Source of the DNA: Paracoccaceae bacterium
GTDB lineage: Bacteria; Pseudomonadota; Alphaproteobacteria; Rhodobacterales; Rhodobacteraceae
Assembly: GCA_002709405.1 (NCBI GenBank)
Contig: PAQV01000051.1
Span: forward strand, 26,624 to 90,623
Reading direction: 5' to 3'
Length of the DNA: 64,000 nucleotides
Positions 49,361 to 59,794 of the stretch are shown here, piece after piece. A program made the position numbers and the translations under genes. The notes below the pieces were generated by a model that saw nothing but the letters and a program-made list of their open reading frames with translations, searched no databases and was not told where the DNA came from. Each line of letters opens with the position of its first letter. Position 1 is the stretch's first letter.

Positions 49361-50232
49361 TCTCTCCCGGCCAGGCGCGGGTTCATCGCGTCGTTCAGAC
49401 CGTCGCCGATCAGGTTGAAGGCCAGCACCGTCGAGAAGATGCAGAGGCCGGGAACCGCCGCCAGGTACCAGGCGGTGCGCAGCATCTCGCGCCCCTCGCC
49501 GATCATCGAGCCCCAGCTGACCCGGTTGGGGTCCGACAGGCCCAGAAACGACAGGGCGCTTTCCATCAGGATCGCCGTCGCGACCAGCACCGACGACGTC
49601 ACGACCACCGGCGGCAGGGCGTTGGGCAGCACCTCGCGGAAGATGATGCGGGCGTCCGAAAAGCCCAGGCTGTGGGCGGCGGTGACGAATTCCTTGCCCC
49701 GGATGGCCCGGAATTCCCCGCGCACCAGCCGCGCCAACGTCGGCCAGCTGACCGCGCCGATGCCGATGGCCACAGTGGGCAGGTTCGGCTGCCAGATCGC
49801 CACGATCACCACCAGCAACAGGAAGTTGGGCGGGGTCTGCACGATCTCGACCAGGTTCATGCCGACGCGGTCGATCCAGCCGCCGTAATAGCCGGTGATC
49901 GCCCCCACCAGCGTGCCGATCAGCAGGCTGGTGGCCGTGGCGGCCAGCCCCACGGCCAGCGACACGCGCGAGCCATGGATGATGCCCGCCAGCACATCGC
50001 GGCCCATCATGTCGGTCCCCAGCGGATAGGCCGGGTTCTGTCCGGGCCAGAGGAACGGCTGGGCCACCATGGTCAGTGGATCGCCCGGGGCCAGCAGATC
50101 GGCGAAGATCGCGGCAAAAAGCACCGTGGCCAGGATCAGCATCCCGGCTACGGCATTGGGATTGCGCAGGAAAAGCCTTAACGCACGGGAGCCCGCAGGC
50201 GCCATGGCCGTCGTCGTCGTCATGTCGGTCAT
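49357..50232 (-). CDS. Peptide-type ABC transporter permease (DppC-like)
   Basis: PLGTDMMGRDVLAGIIHGSRVSLAVG; AAHSLGFSDARIIFREVLPNAL. Confidence 0.93.
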   Translation of the reverse strand: MTDMTTTTAMAPAGSRALRLFLRNPNAVAGMLILATVLFAAIFADLLAPGDPLTMVAQPFLWPGQNPAYPLGTDMMGRDVLAGIIHGSRVSLAVGLAATATSLLIGTLVGAITGYYGGWIDRVGMNLVEIVQTPPNFLLLVVIVAIWQPNLPTVAIGIGAVSWPTLARLVRGEFRAIRGKEFVTAAHSLGFSDARIIFREVLPNALPPVVVTSSVLVATAILMESALSFLGLSDPNRVSWGSMIGEGREMLRTAWYLAAVPGLCIFSTVLAFNLIGDGLNDAMNPRLAGRE

Positions 50233-51227
50233 GTCTCCTGGATCCTCGGGTCGAGCCATCCGTGCACGAGGTCGACCATCACGTTCGCCGCGATCACCAG
50301 GAAGGACGACAGCAGCAGGATCGCCATGAGCACGTTGAAGTCTCGCGACAGGATCGCCTCGAACGACAGCTTGCCCAGGCCCGGCCAGTTGTAGACCGTT
50401 TCGACCACCACAGCGCCGCCGAGCATCGCGCCTACGTGCATGCCGACCATCGTGGTCACCGGCAGCAGCGCATTGCGCAGCACGTGGCGGAACATCACCT
50501 TGCGCGGCGACAGGCCCTTGGCCAGCGCAGTGCGCACGTAATCCTGGCCCGCCTGTTCCAGCATCGAGGCCCGCGTCAGCCGGGCATAGATCGAAAGGTA
50601 GAACAGACCCAGCGACACCGAGGGCAGCAGCAGATAGCGCGGCTTGACCAGCACTCCGGCCCAGCCCTGCCCCGCCCGGCCGATCGGTCCGGACCCGCCG
50701 CTGGGCAGCCAGCCCAGCTGCACCGAGAAGACCACGATCAGCATCAGGCCGATCCAGAACCCGGGCACCGAGTAGAAGACCAGGGCCAGCACCGACAGCA
50801 GCCGATCCGGCAGCCGCCCAGCAAACCGCGCCATGGTCATGCCCATGACGATCCCCAGCGCCACCGCAATGGTCATGGCGGTGACCATCAGCAGCACGGT
50901 GTCCGGCAGGCGTTGCCAGATCAGGTCGATCACCGGGGCGTTGTAGCGCACCGACTGCCCCAGATCGAGATGCAGCAGGCCCCAGACATATTGCCCGAAC
51001 TGGGTGATCAGCGACTGGTCCAGGCCCAGGCGGGCCCGCAGCGCCTCCATTCCGGCACTGGTGGCCGCCCCGGCATCCGCCGCGATCGCGTCGGCGGCAT
51101 CGCCGGGAACCAGCCTGAGGAAGAAGTAAATCAGCACCACCACGCCCACGACCGTCGGCAAGGCCCGCAAAAGCAGCCTTGCCAGAAGCCGGGGGACACG
51201 GCCTGCCCCGTGATGCGTCTTAGCCAT
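50229..51227 (-). CDS. Peptide-type ABC transporter permease (DppB-like)
   Basis: YVRTALAKGLSPRKVMFRHVLRNALLPVTTMVGMHVGAMLGGAVVVETVYNWPGLG. Confidence 0.93.
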   Translation of the reverse strand: MAKTHHGAGRVPRLLARLLLRALPTVVGVVVLIYFFLRLVPGDAADAIAADAGAATSAGMEALRARLGLDQSLITQFGQYVWGLLHLDLGQSVRYNAPVIDLIWQRLPDTVLLMVTAMTIAVALGIVMGMTMARFAGRLPDRLLSVLALVFYSVPGFWIGLMLIVVFSVQLGWLPSGGSGPIGRAGQGWAGVLVKPRYLLLPSVSLGLFYLSIYARLTRASMLEQAGQDYVRTALAKGLSPRKVMFRHVLRNALLPVTTMVGMHVGAMLGGAVVVETVYNWPGLGKLSFEAILSRDFNVLMAILLLSSFLVIAANVMVDLVHGWLDPRIQET

Positions 51228-52821
51228 CTTTGAGATAGAGATCCGCGAAGTTGCCGCTGATGCCAAGCGCGCCGGTGCAGAAGTTCACCAGGTTGACGTT
51301 GGCAATGGTGATCTGGTGCGTCGCGATCAGGCCGATGGCCGGCACGTCGTTGGCGATGACATGCTGGAACGCATCCAGCTGTTCCTTGCGCTTGGCCGGG
51401 TCGTTTTCCACCGCCGCGGCTTCAAGCAGCGCGTCGACTTCGGGGTTCTGGTAGGCGGCCGCGTTGGAATAGGGCACGCCGGGCCGGAAGTTCTGCGACC
51501 AGTAGAAGCGCTGGGTGCCGACCGTCGGGTCGAACAGCTGTGAACTGCCCTGCGCGTTGAAAGCGAAATCGCGGTCGGTGTAGACGCGGCGGACATAGGC
51601 GCTTTGGTCCTCGTTCCGCACGGTGACGGCCACCCCCAACGGCGCCAGCACGTTGCGCATGTACTGGGCGATCTGCGAGGCGACCCCGGGGCGCGCGTCG
51701 ATTGTCACATCGAAGCGCTTGCCATCGGCATCGGCCGGATAACCGGCCTCGTCCAGCAGCGCGGCCGCGCGGTCGGGATCATGCTCCAGCACCGGCGTTT
51801 CGGGATCGTAGATCTTCTTCAGGCTGGGCGTCACCGGGCCGCGCGCCAGGTCGCCGTAGCCCATGAACACGATATCCAGGATCTGCTGGGGCTGGATCAT
51901 GTGGGCAAAGGCCTGGCGGACGCGGACGTCCTTGAAATATTCGTTCTCCAGGTTGAACTCGATCCGGTAGAAGCCGTTGTTCTGGTATTCGTTGCCGCGC
52001 GTCTCGACCTGCAGGTTCGGGTCCGCCTTGATGCGCTCCATGTCGGTCAGGGGCACCGGGCTCCAGCCGGCAAGGTCGATCTCGCCCGATTCCAGCCCGA
52101 TGCTGCGGACCGAGGCATCGCCCACAAATTGCGTGATCAGCTCGTCGACGTAGGGTTTCGGCGCGTCCCAGTAATCGGGGTTGCGCTCCATCAGGATGTA
52201 GGACCCGCGCGCCCATTCGACAAAGCGGAAGGGGCCGGTGCCGATCGGCGCATTGCCGTTCGGGCTGGCGACCGGGTTGTCCTCGAAGCCCTCGTAGGCA
52301 TGGCGCGGCACGATCGGGGCCTCGGCCGCGGAAAACGCGGTCAGCAGGTAGGGCGCCGGCTGCGACAGGGTCAGCACGGCGGTCAGATCGTCGGGCGTGT
52401 CGACCTTTTCCAGGCTCTGGAAGGTGCTCTGCCCGCGCGGGTGGACCTTCTTCAGGTTCATCAGCGAAAAGGCCACATCGGCCGAGGTCAGCGGCGTGCC
52501 GTCATGGAACTTCACCCCCTCGCGTAGCTTGAACGTATAGGTCAGGCCGTCCTCCGAGACCTCCCATTCGGTGGCAAGCTCGGGCTTGGGCGTCAGGTCG
52601 AAATCAAAGGTCAGAAGGCCCTCGGTGATCTTGGGCGACAGGATGACGGTGCTGGCCGAGGTCGTGGTCAGCGACACCAGCGAGGGCGGTTCGTCCGCCA
52701 CCGCCATCGTGACCGAGCCGCCGACGACCGGCTCCTCTGCCTTGGCGATGTGCGGCAGGGTCATGGCAAGGGCCGAGGTCCCGGCAAGCAGGTTGAACGT
52801 GCGGCGAGAGATTTTGGTCAT
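51220..52821 (-). CDS. ABC transporter substrate-binding protein, family 5
   Basis: Twin-Arg-like signal ISRRTFNLLAGTSALAMTLPHIAKA; YTFKLREGVKFHDGTPLTSADVAFS. Confidence 0.95.
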   Translation of the reverse strand: MTKISRRTFNLLAGTSALAMTLPHIAKAEEPVVGGSVTMAVADEPPSLVSLTTTSASTVILSPKITEGLLTFDFDLTPKPELATEWEVSEDGLTYTFKLREGVKFHDGTPLTSADVAFSLMNLKKVHPRGQSTFQSLEKVDTPDDLTAVLTLSQPAPYLLTAFSAAEAPIVPRHAYEGFEDNPVASPNGNAPIGTGPFRFVEWARGSYILMERNPDYWDAPKPYVDELITQFVGDASVRSIGLESGEIDLAGWSPVPLTDMERIKADPNLQVETRGNEYQNNGFYRIEFNLENEYFKDVRVRQAFAHMIQPQQILDIVFMGYGDLARGPVTPSLKKIYDPETPVLEHDPDRAAALLDEAGYPADADGKRFDVTIDARPGVASQIAQYMRNVLAPLGVAVTVRNEDQSAYVRRVYTDRDFAFNAQGSSQLFDPTVGTQRFYWSQNFRPGVPYSNAAAYQNPEVDALLEAAAVENDPAKRKEQLDAFQHVIANDVPAIGLIATHQITIANVNLVNFCTGALGISGNFADLYLKDG

Positions 52822-52904
52822 GAGAGCTCCGATGGGATGAAGGGGCGGTCCCGGCGTGGCCGGGGCCCGGCAAAGGGATCAGGCAAAGGGATCAGGCGAT
52901 GAGG

Positions 52905-54203
52905 TCAGGCCACGCGCGCGGGTATGGTCATGCCAAGGTTTTCGCGCAGGGTCCGGCCGCGGTAGGCCTCGTCGACCAGCCCCCGCCGGCGCAGTTCGGG
53001 GATCACCATGTCGACGATGTCGTCCAACGCGCCCGGGAACGGCGGCATCACGTTGAACCCGTCGCAGGCATGGGCGAGGAAGCGTTCCTCCAGCTGATCG
53101 ACGATCTGTTCCGGCGTGCCCACCAGCTCCCAGTGGCCGCGCCCGCCCACCGTCGCCTCGTAAAGCTGGCGCACCGTCAGCCCGTCGCGGCGCGCCCGGT
53201 CGACCAGCACCTTCTGGTGGCTGGTGCCCCCGTTGGTGGCCGGCAGGTCGGGCAAAGGCGCGTCGACATCGGCGCCCATCAGGTCGGCCCCGATCAGCCC
53301 GCTCAGCAGCGACAGGCCGACCTCGGGGTGCACCAGTTCCTGCAGCATCTGGTACTTTTCCTGCGCCTCGGATTCGGTCTTTGCGGGCAGCAGGAAGGCG
53401 CCCGGCATGATCGCCAGTTCTTCGGGGCGGCGGCCGAACCTGTCCATCCGGCCCTTGAGGCTGGCATAAAAGGTCTGGGCCTGCACCATGGTCTGCTGCT
53501 GGGCAAAGACGACCTCGGCGGTGCGCGCCGACAGGTTCTGCCCCGGCTCCGACGATCCCGCCTGCACGATGACCGGCTGGCCCTGCGGCGTGCGGGGAAT
53601 GTTCAGCGGCCCGCGCACCCCGAAATGGTCGCCCTTGTGATGCAGGACATGCAGGCCTGACGGTTCGAAGAACAGCCCACTTTCCTGGTCCTGGACAAAG
53701 GCGCCCTCGTCCCAGCTGTTCCAGAGCCCGCGCACAACGTCGACATATTCCTCGGCCCGCGCGTAGCGGTCGGCATGGGCCATGTGCGGCGCGCCACCGA
53801 ATTGCTGCGCCTCGCCCGCGAACATCGAGGTCACCAGGTTCCAGCCCGCGCGCCCCCCGCTTAGGTGATCGAGCGAGGCAAAGGTGCGCGCCACGTGGAA
53901 GGGCTGCGTATAGGTCGTGGAGGTCGTCGCGATCAGCCCGATGTGCTGCGTGCTGACCGCCAGGGCCGCCAGCAACTGCATCGGATCGAGCACCATGCCC
54001 CGGTCGCTGCGCGAGAAATAGCCCATGTTGTCCCACACGTTGTTCGTGTCGGCGATGAACATGAAATCGAAGCGGCCGCGCTCGGCCGTTTCGGCCATGG
54101 TCACGAAATGGCGAAAGCTGAGCGGCGCATCGCGCGTCGCGTCCGGATGTCTCCATGCCGCGATATGCCGGCCGTAGGGCTCGACAAAAAGGCCCAGCTT
54201 CAT
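52905..54203 (-). CDS. LLM class flavin-dependent oxidoreductase (NtaA/SnaA/DszA-type monooxygenase)
   Basis: MKLGLFVEPYGRHIAAWRHPDA, LDHLSGGRAGWNLVTS, VIVQAGSSEPGQNLSARTAEVVFAQQ. Confidence 0.95.
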   Translation of the reverse strand: MKLGLFVEPYGRHIAAWRHPDATRDAPLSFRHFVTMAETAERGRFDFMFIADTNNVWDNMGYFSRSDRGMVLDPMQLLAALAVSTQHIGLIATTSTTYTQPFHVARTFASLDHLSGGRAGWNLVTSMFAGEAQQFGGAPHMAHADRYARAEEYVDVVRGLWNSWDEGAFVQDQESGLFFEPSGLHVLHHKGDHFGVRGPLNIPRTPQGQPVIVQAGSSEPGQNLSARTAEVVFAQQQTMVQAQTFYASLKGRMDRFGRRPEELAIMPGAFLLPAKTESEAQEKYQMLQELVHPEVGLSLLSGLIGADLMGADVDAPLPDLPATNGGTSHQKVLVDRARRDGLTVRQLYEATVGGRGHWELVGTPEQIVDQLEERFLAHACDGFNVMPPFPGALDDIVDMVIPELRRRGLVDEAYRGRTLRENLGMTIPARVA

Positions 54204-54506
54204 GGTCCGTCTGCCGGGCGTGCCGGGTTCTGCCGCGTCACGCATGGACACGGGCCTCTTGGTGCCAGGTGGCGAAAGTCATTGGATCTTCTCTGCTAGC
54301 GGCAACGCGCCTGCTGCCTTCTGGCGCCCGTATCGGGCGAGACAGACCGCATTGCGCATTCCCGGGGTGTGGCGTTCGAAAAATTGGTAGGAGCGGCGCA
54401 GATCGCCGCACCAATGCGAAAAATTCATGATGCTGCTGAGATAATCTTTTCCTATCAGCTATTTGGGACGCCCAGTTCAATGCGATGACCGTAGATCCCA
54501 GGGGTC

Positions 54507-54530
54507 AGGCCCGGACTTTTCCGGGCCTTT
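54507..54530 (+). terminator. Orphan hairpin aGGCCCGGA-cttt-TCCGGGCCt + ttt
   Basis: 8-9 bp stem, 4-nt loop, short T run; no annotated plus-strand gene ends just upstream. Confidence 0.5.
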
Positions 54531-55033
54531 CGATGCACCACGGGACAGGCTTGCACGCGCGGATACTGTCTAATTGTATGACACTTTTACAATAGGCCGC
54601 AGTCCAACCTCTGCCCCTCTCGCCAAGCTGTGGCGACCGAACCGCCCTGCGCAAGACAACCCCTAAGAGAGCGCCCCACGCCGCTGTCACGAAACTGATG
54701 CGGACAGAAAAAATCCGGCCGGAACACCGGATGCCCAGCAGTCAGGCAGGCAGCGCCGCGTCGGGGTCAAATCGGGACCCGGCGGCATGCCCCTGAAAGG
54801 CCCCGGGCTCTGTCCTCCCCCCAAAGACGGCGGCCACCTAGCGACACGTCTCGACGCGTCCATCCGGATCTTCATGCCGCTCGATGTGCGCCAATAATCT
54901 GCTCAGCCAAGACCGGACGGATGATCCAAAGACCGGATCAAAGAATTTGTGGAACACTTCAGACGACAAAGTGTTGGCGTCATACATACAATTGACACCC
55001 AAACAGTCGCGCAATTGGTGCAAGGAGACTGAT

Positions 55034-56176
55034 GTGAGCGACAGTTCGGTCAGGACTGGATCGGTAGAACCGGCCATCACCCCACAAACGAAATTTGCTC
55101 CAAGCTGGGCAGTCATCGGGATTTTCCTGATCGCGCTGATCTGGGGGGTGGCCTATGCACGATCCTTCCTGATGCCAGTGGTTCTGGGCATCCTGCTTCA
55201 GCTGGTTTTCGCGCCGGTACGGAGAAAACTGGAACGATGGGGGATCGGCCCCGGGTTCGCCGCGGCCCTGATCGTCGGCACGCTTCTGAGCCTGCTGATT
55301 GCCGGAACCATAGGATTGTCCGGACCGGTCAGGACATGGGTGGACCGCGCGCCGCTGATCGGTTTCGAAATCCGCGAAAAAATGGACGATCTGCGGGAAG
55401 TCACCGAAGGCGTCCAGAAGGCCGCCGAGCAGGTGGACGAACTTACGAACTCGGGCGAAAAAGAGGAAGAACCCGGTGTCCAGCGCGTCCGCGTGGAAGA
55501 GGATACCGGGCTGCTGGCCTACGCGATGAGCTTGCCCTGGGTCATCGCCCAGATCGTGTTTACACTGGTCCTGATGTTCTTTCTGCTGTCGTCGGGCGAC
55601 ATGTTTTACGAGAAACTCGTACATGTCATGCCGACCTTTGGCGACAAGCGACAGGCCATAAGGATCGCATACGACATCGAGCGAAAGCTGTCGCGCTATC
55701 TGTTCACCATCACGCTCATCAACGCCGGTCTGGGCCTGGCCATCGGGCTGACGATGTTCTGGTGCGGCATGCCGAACCCGATATTGTTCGGGCTGCTGGG
55801 CTTCCTGTTGAACTACATCCCGTATCTCGGGGCGATCATCGGCGTTGCCGTCGCGACAATGGTCGGCTTCGTCTCGCTGGACCTGGCACAGGAAGCGCTT
55901 CTTGTGGGCGGCGCATACTTCGCCCTGACGTCCATCGAGGGTCAGCTCGTGACGCCTTACTTCGTCGGCCGGAGCCTGAGGTTGAACACGGTGGTCGTCT
56001 TCCTGTCCGTCACGTTCTTCGCATGGCTATGGTCCGTCGTCGGCATGCTTGTGGCGACGCCTCTCCTCGTTGCCATGCGCACCTTTTGCGAACACATTCC
56101 CGCGCTTCAGCAGGTCGGACATTTCCTCTCTGCCCGGGGGTACGAGCTGGAGGAAGACGCGCCCGTGGAAAGCTGA
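55034..56176 (+). CDS. AI-2E family transporter (PerM-like)
   Basis: GTG start with aaggag SD; multi-TM, LLNYIPYLGAIIGVAVATMVGF and LVTPYFVGRSLRLNTVVVFLSVTFFAWLWSVVGMLVATPLL. Confidence 0.93.
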   Translation: MSDSSVRTGSVEPAITPQTKFAPSWAVIGIFLIALIWGVAYARSFLMPVVLGILLQLVFAPVRRKLERWGIGPGFAAALIVGTLLSLLIAGTIGLSGPVRTWVDRAPLIGFEIREKMDDLREVTEGVQKAAEQVDELTNSGEKEEEPGVQRVRVEEDTGLLAYAMSLPWVIAQIVFTLVLMFFLLSSGDMFYEKLVHVMPTFGDKRQAIRIAYDIERKLSRYLFTITLINAGLGLAIGLTMFWCGMPNPILFGLLGFLLNYIPYLGAIIGVAVATMVGFVSLDLAQEALLVGGAYFALTSIEGQLVTPYFVGRSLRLNTVVVFLSVTFFAWLWSVVGMLVATPLLVAMRTFCEHIPALQQVGHFLSARGYELEEDAPVES

Positions 56177-56765
56177 CCTGCCTGCCCAAGGCTTTTTCCA
56201 GGTCCCCCGCGGCCGGACGACCGGACGCAGGGCAAGGCAATCGCGCGCACGGTGTTCGTTTTCCAAGCTGCACAAGGCTCCTGCCACCGGAGGGCGACCC
56301 GATGTCGGTGTCCGGCCAGGCAGGCCCCGTCGACCATATCCTGGCGACTTGGCGTTTTTGGACCTCGGCCGCAAACAACCGCCCGACACGGTGCCACCAC
56401 CCCCAAGGGCGACGCCCTGCGCAAGATTGTCTTGTCCGATCAGCACGTGACGGGTGTGCGATCGAACAAGCGGCCGGAGGCCACGCAACAGTCGACAACG
56501 CACAGAGGACGAAAACAAAACCGGTTCAAGACGACCGTTCGGTACAGCCTTTCCTCTCGACCCACGCCACCTTCGCCAACCATTTCCAAGTCCAACGCCA
56601 TCTGCTCTCTTGCCGTTCGCACCAGATCAGCAGGGCCGCGCGGAGGATCTGGCACCGACGGCGCGACGCGGCACGCGCCATTCGGTTTTGCTCACCTGCC
56701 CAAGCGGAGGAAATTGATCAGAAAATCTGGAGGGATGACCACCCGCAGGCAGAGACCCAGGTGGG

Positions 56766-56855
56766 TGGCGGGGAGACAGGGATTCGAACCCTGGGATGGC
56801 TCTCACCATCAACGGTTTTCAAGACCGCCGCATTCGACCACTCTGCCACCTCCCC
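56766..56855 (-). tRNA. tRNA-Ser (anticodon TGA)
   Basis: Reverse complement ggggaggtggcagagtggtcgaatgcggcggtcttgaaaaccg...ggttcgaatccctgtctccccgcca; class II with long variable arm and encoded CCA. Confidence 0.95.
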
Positions 56856-57089
56856 GGTCAGTGCGGTTTAGCCCGGGCAATCCGCCCAGGCAAGGGCACA
56901 TCCAGGGCACAGGCGCCCCGAAACAGCAGCCAGGCCACACCTTGGCCGCGAAATCTCGGCCCCGATTCGCAGAAGCCTTTTCAGACAGCCCCCGCCGATG
57001 TATTCTTTTTTGCATGATCCGACCCGGGCGCCACGATCCGGGCGGTGACACAGAGCGCGTCAGCGCCGCTACGGGCAAGGGCAGAGCAT

Positions 57090-57986
57090 ATGACACACAT
57101 CTATACACCAGCGGGCCTGGCCCGTGTTCTCATCATTGGCGCCGCCGGGTTGAGCCTGGCCGCCTGTTCGGATTTTCCGAGCCTCAACCTCGTCAACGAC
57201 CCGGCCAAGGCCGCGGCCGGCGAAGACACCGTGACCTCTGAGACCAAGCTGGTCGAACGCGATGTCGAAGCGCCCGAGATCTTCGATGTCACCGAAGCGG
57301 GCCTTTGGGACGGTCGGCCCTCGCTGGGCGGGGTCTGGGTCGCGCATCCGGACGTGACCGAACCCGAACGGGTGATCATCCGCAACTCTGCCAACGGCAA
57401 GTTCGTCATCGGCGCCCTCTTCCGCCGTGAACGCGACATCCCGGGCCCGCGCCTTCAGGCCTCGTCCGACGCAGCCGCCGCCCTGGGCATGCTGGCCGGC
57501 GCCCCGGTCGATCTGAACGTGACCGCCCTGCGCCGCGAAACCGTGCCCAACGATCCCACGCCGGCCGCCACCGACGCGCTGAGCGCGGCCGACGACATCG
57601 AGGAAACCACCCTCGATCCGATCGCCGGGGCCGCCGCGGCTCTCGACGCCAGCGAAGATGCGCCCAAGATCGAGGCCCAGTCGAACACCCCCGAAAGCGT
57701 GATCAAGACTGCGGCTGCCGCCCCGGTGACACCAAAAGCTGTGGGGTCGAACCTGGCCAAACCCTATATCCAGATCGGCATCTTCTCGCAGGAGTCCAAT
57801 GCCAACCGCACCGCCGACATGATGCGGGCTGACGGAATGGTGCCCACGGTTTACAAACAGGACGCGAACGGCAAAACCTTCTGGCGAGTCGTGGTCGGCC
57901 CGGCAAGCACAAAGTCCGAGCAGTCGGCCCTGCTGAAGCAGATCAAGTCCACCGGGTTCACGGATGCCTATGCCGTGACCAAGTAA
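57090..57986 (+). CDS. SPOR domain-containing lipoprotein-like protein
   Basis: Lipobox-like IIGAAGLSLAAC; C-terminal IQIGIFSQESNANRTADMMRADGMVPTVYKQDANGKTFWRVVVGPA. Confidence 0.88.
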   Translation: MTHIYTPAGLARVLIIGAAGLSLAACSDFPSLNLVNDPAKAAAGEDTVTSETKLVERDVEAPEIFDVTEAGLWDGRPSLGGVWVAHPDVTEPERVIIRNSANGKFVIGALFRRERDIPGPRLQASSDAAAALGMLAGAPVDLNVTALRRETVPNDPTPAATDALSAADDIEETTLDPIAGAAAALDASEDAPKIEAQSNTPESVIKTAAAAPVTPKAVGSNLAKPYIQIGIFSQESNANRTADMMRADGMVPTVYKQDANGKTFWRVVVGPASTKSEQSALLKQIKSTGFTDAYAVTK

Positions 57987-58001
57987 CGAAAGGACCCCGC
58001 C

Positions 58002-59159
58002 TTGCGTCTTCTCACGGTTCTCGCCTTCTGTCTGGCCAGCCTGGCCGCCCTGCCCGCCCAGGCCTTCGACACGTCCGCCCGCGCGGCCTATGTGCTTGAT
58101 CAGACAACGGGAACCGTGCTGCTGTCCAAGAACGCCGACGAACCCTTGCCGCCGGCGTCCATGTCCAAGCTGATGACGCTTTACGTGGCCTTCGAAGCCA
58201 TCCGCGACGGCCGCCTGTCGCTGGATGAACGCCTGCCCGTGTCGTCTCACGCCATGAGCTACAAGGGCTCGACCATGTTTCTCGACACCACCGACCGGGT
58301 GCGGGTCGAGGACCTTCTGCGCGGGATCATCGTGCTGTCGGGCAACGATGCCTGCGTGGTCATCGCCGAGGCGCTGAGCCCCGACGGGACCGAAGCGGGG
58401 TTCGCCCGGTTCATGACCCGCCGCGCCCGCCAGCTGGGCATGGACAATTCGACCTTCATGAATTCCAACGGCTGGCCCCAGGCCGGCCACATGATGTCGG
58501 TCCACGACCTGGCGATCCTGGCCCAGCACATCATCGAGGATTTCCCCGAATTCTACCCGATGTTCGCCGAAACCGAGTTCAAATTCGATGGCCGCGCGCC
58601 GCAGAACGTGCGCAACCGCAACCCGCTGCTCAGCCTCGGGATCGGGGCCGACGGGCTGAAGACCGGGCACACCCAGGAAGCGGGCTACGGGCTTGTGGGA
58701 TCGGCCCGCCAGGGCGACCGGCGGGTGATCTTCGTGGTCACCGGGCTGGATAGCGAACGCACCCGGGCCGAGGAATCCGAGGCCATCGTCAACTGGTCCT
58801 TCCGCCACTTCGCCGAAAAAACCATTGCCAAGCAAGGCGTTCCGGTCGCCCGGGCCAGCATCTGGATGGGGCGCGAACCCTCGGTAGGCCTTGTGCCGCA
58901 AGAGGACTGGACCGTACTGCTGCCGATCCTGCAGGCCGGAGACCTGAATGGCGAGGTCGTCTATGTCGGCCCGGTCGACGCGCCCGTGCGCGAGGGCCAG
59001 CGCCTGGCCGAGCTGGTCGTCAAACCCGACGGCCTTCCCGAAATGACCCTGCCCCTGGTGGCGGACAAGGACGTGCCCTCGGGCGGGTTCCTGGTGCGCG
59101 TGACCACGGCGGCCAATACGTTGATCAAGAAATGGCTCAGCCCGGACGCCGCGATCTGA
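58002..59159 (+). CDS. D-alanyl-D-alanine carboxypeptidase (DacC/PBP5-6 family)
   Basis: TTG start; PPASMSKLMTLYVAFEAI (SxxK), LSGNDACVVIAEAL (SGN), DGLKTGHTQEAGY (KTG). Confidence 0.93.
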   Translation: MRLLTVLAFCLASLAALPAQAFDTSARAAYVLDQTTGTVLLSKNADEPLPPASMSKLMTLYVAFEAIRDGRLSLDERLPVSSHAMSYKGSTMFLDTTDRVRVEDLLRGIIVLSGNDACVVIAEALSPDGTEAGFARFMTRRARQLGMDNSTFMNSNGWPQAGHMMSVHDLAILAQHIIEDFPEFYPMFAETEFKFDGRAPQNVRNRNPLLSLGIGADGLKTGHTQEAGYGLVGSARQGDRRVIFVVTGLDSERTRAEESEAIVNWSFRHFAEKTIAKQGVPVARASIWMGREPSVGLVPQEDWTVLLPILQAGDLNGEVVYVGPVDAPVREGQRLAELVVKPDGLPEMTLPLVADKDVPSGGFLVRVTTAANTLIKKWLSPDAAI

Positions 59160-59794
59160 ACCGGCGCGGATTATTCATCACCTTCGAAGGGATCGACGGC
59201 TCTGGCAAGTCGACCCAGGCCCGCCGCCTGGCCGATCACCTGCGCGACATCGGCCGCCAGGTCGTGCTGACGCGCGAACCGGGGGGCTCTCCGGGGGCCG
59301 AGGAAATCCGCTCGCTGGTGCTGGAAGGCGATCCCGACCGATGGTCGGCGGAAACCGAGATCCTGCTGTTCACCGCCGCCCGGCGCGACCACATGGAACG
59401 CACGATCTGGCCGGCGCTGCGGGCCGGCAAGGTGGTGATCTGCGACCGCTTCGCCGACAGCACGCGCATGTACCAGGGCCTGTCGCGGGGCCAGCTGCGG
59501 CCCACCGTCGACAGCCTGCACGCCCTGATGATCGCCGATGAACCGGACCTGACCCTGCTGATCGACATGGATCCCTCGACCGGGCTGTCGCGGGCCAAGG
59601 GGCGGCAGGGCCATGAGGAACGGTTCGAGGATTTCGGGCTGGACCTGCAGACCCGGATGCGCGAAGGCTTCCTGGATCTCGCCGCCGAATTCCCGGCCCG
59701 CTTCCGCGTCATCGACGGCAACCGGGCCGAGGACGAGGTCGCCACGACCATCCGCACCCTGATCGCACCAGAGCTGGCCTCGGACCTGACATGA
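59132..59794 (+). CDS. tmk: Thymidylate kinase
   Basis: FITFEGIDGSGKSTQARRLADHL, LTREPGGSPGAEEIRSLVL, CDRFADSTRMYQG. Confidence 0.95.
   Translation: MAQPGRRDLNRRGLFITFEGIDGSGKSTQARRLADHLRDIGRQVVLTREPGGSPGAEEIRSLVLEGDPDRWSAETEILLFTAARRDHMERTIWPALRAGKVVICDRFADSTRMYQGLSRGQLRPTVDSLHALMIADEPDLTLLIDMDPSTGLSRAKGRQGHEERFEDFGLDLQTRMREGFLDLAAEFPARFRVIDGNRAEDEVATTIRTLIAPELASDLT

Noticed and set aside
56177-56765. ORFs between the AI-2E gene and tRNA-Ser
   Set aside because: Several overlapping frames, none with recognisable family motifs; treated as intergenic.
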